A stretch of 18,313 nt of DNA, from NCBI GenBank assembly GCA_964479405.1, contig CAYZMA010000021.1:1-18313 (forward strand), written 5' to 3'. This document shows, one piece after another, positions 15,899-18,313 of the stretch (its first letter is position 1; each line of letters opens with the position of its first letter). The notes beneath the pieces are model-generated. The model searched no databases. It saw only the letters and a list, made by a program, of their open reading frames with translations, and was not told the origin of the DNA. The translations under genes were made by a program, and so were the position numbers. Source of the DNA: JAMCZU01 sp964479405. Its GTDB lineage: Bacteria; Patescibacteriota; UBA1384; UBA12157; JAENIV01.

Positions 15899-17759
15899 TT
15901 TTTTTTAAAATAACTATACTCTCCCTATTCATGGTCTCTTCAAGTTCGCCCGCAACATTAGTAGGAGAATTCTTTGATGGCATTCTTTTCCCGGGAATAT
16001 TGCGAACAATTATTTCCTCGCAAGAAAAACCTATCTTTTCACCAAGCTCTGCAATTATAAAGTCAGTTGGGATTCTCACTTGTTTCACAAGTCTGTTGCC
16101 GATAACGAGACAAAAAAATTTGTTTGGTTTGAGTATTTTATATGCTTGTTTAAGACATTTATTAAGCCCAATATAAAAGCTTAAGACATCTTTTGCTCTT
16201 TTTTCATCTTTATTTATAATCTTTGACAGTGATTCTTTTAAGTATTCCGACGATAAGTTATGGTCTAGTGTTTTTGATGCTCTACCACCGAGAAGATTAT
16301 TATCAACCCCAGACGCATCATCAGGATTTTCAAATATATCTATCCATTGGGCAGATAATCTTGAAAATTGTCCGTAAGCTACTGTCGTCCGACTATCACC
16401 ATATGGCGGAGATGTTATTATGCAATCTATTGAATTTTCATTTATACCATTGTCTATTGAGGAATCACCTTCAATGATTTTTATCCAAGTTTTACCATTG
16501 GCCTTGTTGTAAAAATTATTCATGCCTTGAATATTAGATTCGGCTTTATTTCTAAATATCCCATAGACATCGGGATCAAAGCTCTCCAACTTTTCTTTAG
16601 GCATTCGGACTAATTTAAATTCACCATTTTTAGTATTTGATGAAAGGCGTACAGTTTCGCTAAATGCCACCATAAAAAAGTTTTTAATATTTTCATCTTT
16701 TATTTCTTTGATAGTTTTTTTCAAAATTGATAGTTTCCGAATAACATTTTCTGTAAACCAAAAATCTAAATTAAAAAAGTTCGGACTTTCAATCACTTCT
16801 TTTTTGTTTTTATTGATACGGTTTAATAAATCATAATATTCCTTCGTAAGGATTAATGGGTTAATTGGAGTAGTTTTAACTTGTGCTAAAAATATTGCTA
16901 GTGGGTTCAGATCGATTCCATACGCGTTTCTACCTAAAACCTTACTTTCTATTAGAGCGCTTCCTGATCCGCAAAAAATATCGCAAACCGTATCACTCGC
17001 TTTGCTGTATTTTTTAAGAAGTCGATTTGCTACTTGTGGAATAAACATAGCTGGATATGAGTGTAAGCCATGGGTATATGATTTTGTTTTCTCTCCCGCG
17101 AAATCCCACGAATAATCAATCTTTCTTTGGAATTTGTCGTCATTTGCCTTTTCTTTTTCCACCATATTATCAAGACTTCTGATTATCTTTACAACGACCC
17201 CTCTGATTTCTACCTCTTTCCTATAAATTGGAAAAAGTTCGGGATTTGCCGGTTGTAATCTAATACGGCCATTCTCTCGGTATATCTTTTTTAAAGTTGC
17301 ACCATTGTCATCAATAATTGCGACAACAGTTTGTCCGTTATCTGCAATTGTTTGTTTTCGTATTACAACCATATCTCCATCAAAAATTCCTTCATCAATC
17401 ATACTATTACCAGCGACTCGAAGGGCATAATGTTCACCATAATTTCCAATTGTTTCTTTTGTAACTGTAATAGTTTGCCCGGGAACTTCAATTGCTTCAA
17501 TCGGTTGTCCTGCTGCGATCACTCCAAAAAGGGGAATATCTACGGTTCTTCGTTCTTGAATCGTACCAATAGAGCGAGGCTTGTTATATTCCTTTAGCAA
17601 GTAACCGTCTTCCTGAAGTTTTTTTATGTAATGGTGGGCTGTTGAGACAGAAGCTAAACCAAAAAAATTCTTGGTCTCGTCAAGGGTAGGAGCAATTCCT
17701 TTTTTATCAATAAATTTTTTAACGAAATCCAGCACATCCTTTTGTTTTTTAGTTAGCAT
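15891..17759 (-). CDS. LexA repressor fused to SPPY-type (N4-cytosine) DNA methyltransferase
   Basis: One uninterrupted frame of 622 residues encodes two complete proteins. Residues 1-198 are a full LexA: a winged helix (1-65, with SVSTAHHYIKKLQEDGYL), the self-cleavage site Ala83-Gly84 in IAAGQP, nucleophile Ser119 in GNSM, and general base Lys157 in TLKK, at nearly the same positions as in E. coli LexA. Residues 199-622 are a methyltransferase with SAM-binding DIFCGSGS (260-267) and catalytic TSPPYGDSRTT (449-459), typical of N4-cytosine enzymes. AGGAG precedes the ATG by 4 bases. A convergent MvaI/BcnI-like nuclease gene makes it a restriction-modification pair. The junction has an in-frame ATG (codon 199) and, one frame over, the stops TGATAA directly before it, so it may have arisen from an operon. 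DNA damage could cleave it and free the methyltransferase from DNA. Confidence 0.9.
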   Translation of the reverse strand: MLTKKQKDVLDFVKKFIDKKGIAPTLDETKNFFGLASVSTAHHYIKKLQEDGYLLKEYNKPRSIGTIQERRTVDIPLFGVIAAGQPIEAIEVPGQTITVTKETIGNYGEHYALRVAGNSMIDEGIFDGDMVVIRKQTIADNGQTVVAIIDDNGATLKKIYRENGRIRLQPANPELFPIYRKEVEIRGVVVKIIRSLDNMVEKEKANDDKFQRKIDYSWDFAGEKTKSYTHGLHSYPAMFIPQVANRLLKKYSKASDTVCDIFCGSGSALIESKVLGRNAYGIDLNPLAIFLAQVKTTPINPLILTKEYYDLLNRINKNKKEVIESPNFFNLDFWFTENVIRKLSILKKTIKEIKDENIKNFFMVAFSETVRLSSNTKNGEFKLVRMPKEKLESFDPDVYGIFRNKAESNIQGMNNFYNKANGKTWIKIIEGDSSIDNGINENSIDCIITSPPYGDSRTTVAYGQFSRLSAQWIDIFENPDDASGVDNNLLGGRASKTLDHNLSSEYLKESLSKIINKDEKRAKDVLSFYIGLNKCLKQAYKILKPNKFFCLVIGNRLVKQVRIPTDFIIAELGEKIGFSCEEIIVRNIPGKRMPSKNSPTNVAGELEETMNRESIVILKKIK

Positions 17760-17780
17760 TTTTCTCCTGCTTGACTTTCT

Positions 17781-17802
17781 AATAATATTCTAATACATTA
17801 TT
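17781..17802 (-). promoter_or_regulatory. Candidate LexA-type operator
   Basis: AATAAT (17781-17786) and ATTATT (17797-17802) are perfect inverted arms separated by 10 bases. The site begins directly after the -10 box of the promoter for the LexA fusion and lies 21 bases upstream of its start codon, where a repressor would block initiation. It does not match the GAAC/GTTC or CTGT/ACAG boxes of well-studied LexA proteins, so assignment rests on position and symmetry alone. Confidence 0.4.
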
Positions 17803-17831
17803 ATTGTATAGAAAATAAATAGAATGTGCAA
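17803..17831 (-). promoter_or_regulatory. Promoter of the LexA-methyltransferase gene
   Basis: On the minus strand, TTGCAC (17831-17826) is followed after 17 bases by TACAAT (17808-17803), a good sigma-70 pair. Transcription would start near 17797, inside the palindrome described as a candidate operator. Confidence 0.6.
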
Positions 17832-17860
17832 TAGAAACTTTATACACAGTAAGGAGTGGT

Positions 17861-17935
17861 ATGAAAATAAAAATAAAGCCCAAGGTGGATACCAAGGGCT
17901 TTTTGAATTTGGTTCAATTTGAACCAGATAGATAG
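17861..17935 (+). CDS. Possible 24-residue leader peptide or mini-protein
   Basis: AAGGAG (17851-17856) lies 4 bases before an ATG that opens 24 codons rich in lysine (MKIKIKPKV...), ending at TAG 17933-17935. The frame runs through the terminator-like hairpin at 17875-17902. A clean ribosome site favours translation, but the coding region is too short for any homology judgement and may be chance. Confidence 0.25.
   Translation: MKIKIKPKVDTKGFLNLVQFEPDR
17875..17902. terminator. Bidirectional terminator
   Basis: AAAGCCC (17875-17881) pairs with GGGCTTT (17896-17902), with an inner GGT/ACC extension. T-rich sequence follows on both strands. On the minus strand it lies 12 bases past the stop of the small ORF at 17914 and would end that transcript. 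Confidence 0.65.
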
Positions 17936-18063
17936 AGCTTGCGTCGGCGGATAAACCCGAAGATGCTGACCAGTCCCCCGCCCATCAGTATAACCCCAGT
18001 CGGTCCAGAAACAACTTGGCTGAGATGGCCTATGGGGGAGGGAAAGTACGAATAAACAGCCAT
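17914..18063 (-). CDS. Small single-span membrane protein with basic C-terminal tail
   Basis: A 49-codon frame starts at ATG 18063, inside the end of the upstream small ORF (overlap 34 bases), and stops at 17914. It encodes SGPTG followed by a hydrophobic span (VILMGGGLVSIFGFI) and a basic RRRK cluster. That pattern looks like a C-terminal membrane-anchor or sorting signal (TGP-type, then TM, then Arg/Lys), usually found at the end of longer surface proteins. It could be a frame-shifted tail of the upstream ORF, since that ORF also has a membrane span, or an independent mini-protein. No strong ribosome site is seen. Confidence 0.4.
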   Translation of the reverse strand: MAVYSYFPSPIGHLSQVVSGPTGVILMGGGLVSIFGFIRRRKLYLSGSN

Positions 18064-18218
18064 AGTGCGAAGATCACCCCGGGGATAAGCAATATGGTTA
18101 AAATCTTAAACCAAGTGGGATCATCCGTTGTCTCATGAAGACTATTATTATCTGCTCTATCTCCTCCCTCTTCATCCGGAAATCTGTTGTTGTGACCGCC
18201 GCCATAAGAGTTGAGCAC
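18030..18218 (-). CDS. Small single-span membrane protein, unknown function
   Basis: I chose the GTG at 18218 (62 residues) because AGGAGG (18228-18233) is 9 bases upstream of it; the GTG at 18227 directly abuts that site. The first 38 residues are hydrophilic with glycine and acidic residues, followed by one transmembrane span (ILTILLIPGVIFALWLFI) and a short RTFPPP end. No family is recognised. The downstream ORF at 17914-18063 overlaps its 3' end and may be co-translated. The 86 bases upstream to the window edge are AT-rich and should hold the promoter. Confidence 0.5.
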   Translation of the reverse strand: MLNSYGGGHNNRFPDEEGGDRADNNSLHETTDDPTWFKILTILLIPGVIFALWLFIRTFPPP

Positions 18219-18313
18219 CGCTTTCACCTCCTTTTGTGCCTACCGGTAAGTCCTATCGTAAACTATAGCTTCGGTGGCAGTATTTAAAAACATTTTATAA
18301 ATAGTTTTATTTT

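Overview
The window looks like chromosome from a small-genome, low-GC bacterium, most likely of the Candidate Phyla Radiation (Patescibacteria). This placement rests on recall of gene content: a diversity-generating retroelement (DGR) whose target protein resembles ones I know from that group, terse genes, compact isolated tRNAs, and a large serine recombinase in a tRNA. No marker gene in the window proves it.

Left part (1-2802): a DGR. A promoter and a long 5' hairpin precede a target gene (245-916) that ends in a variable repeat (VR, 789-900). The template repeat (TR, 1270-1381) has its own terminator. An avd-type accessory gene lies on the opposite strand (1383-1784). The reverse transcriptase (1767-2802) is split by a frameshift next to an 11-copy GA tract. 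VR and TR differ at 22 of 112 positions, and all 22 are adenines in TR.

Middle housekeeping part (2844-6622): tRNA-Gly(CCC), tRNA-Thr(CGT), then a three-gene membrane/glycosyltransferase operon (small membrane protein, GT2, PMT/ArnT-like GT-C) and tRNA-Pro(TGG).

Mobile element (about 6617-15091): a large serine recombinase has apparently integrated an 8.5-kb element into the 3' end of tRNA-Pro. The shared 6-base core CGACCA is visible at attL (6617-6622) and attR (15086-15091), so the empty site and the circle junction can be reconstructed. The recombinase gene runs across attL, so its last codons are antisense tRNA. An inverted, intact copy of the attP junction (8333-8760) lies on the far side of the recombinase. 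This gives a perfect 162-bp inverted repeat around the recombinase and a ~275-bp imperfect inverted repeat around the cargo. The cargo is an XRE regulator, a type III restriction-modification pair (mod, res), two HEPN-like proteins and a membrane-anchored winged-helix protein.

Right part (15092-18313): a second restriction-modification locus directly beyond attR. An MvaI/BcnI-like endonuclease converges on a 622-residue protein that joins a complete LexA repressor to a complete SPPY-type (probable N4-cytosine) DNA methyltransferase. A promoter and a palindrome at the start site suggest autoregulation. Two overlapping tiny membrane-protein ORFs and a shared terminator close the window. The most unusual items are the LexA-methyltransferase fusion, the flippable recombinase gene with an internal inverted attP, and the slippage-prone or interrupted DGR reverse transcriptase.
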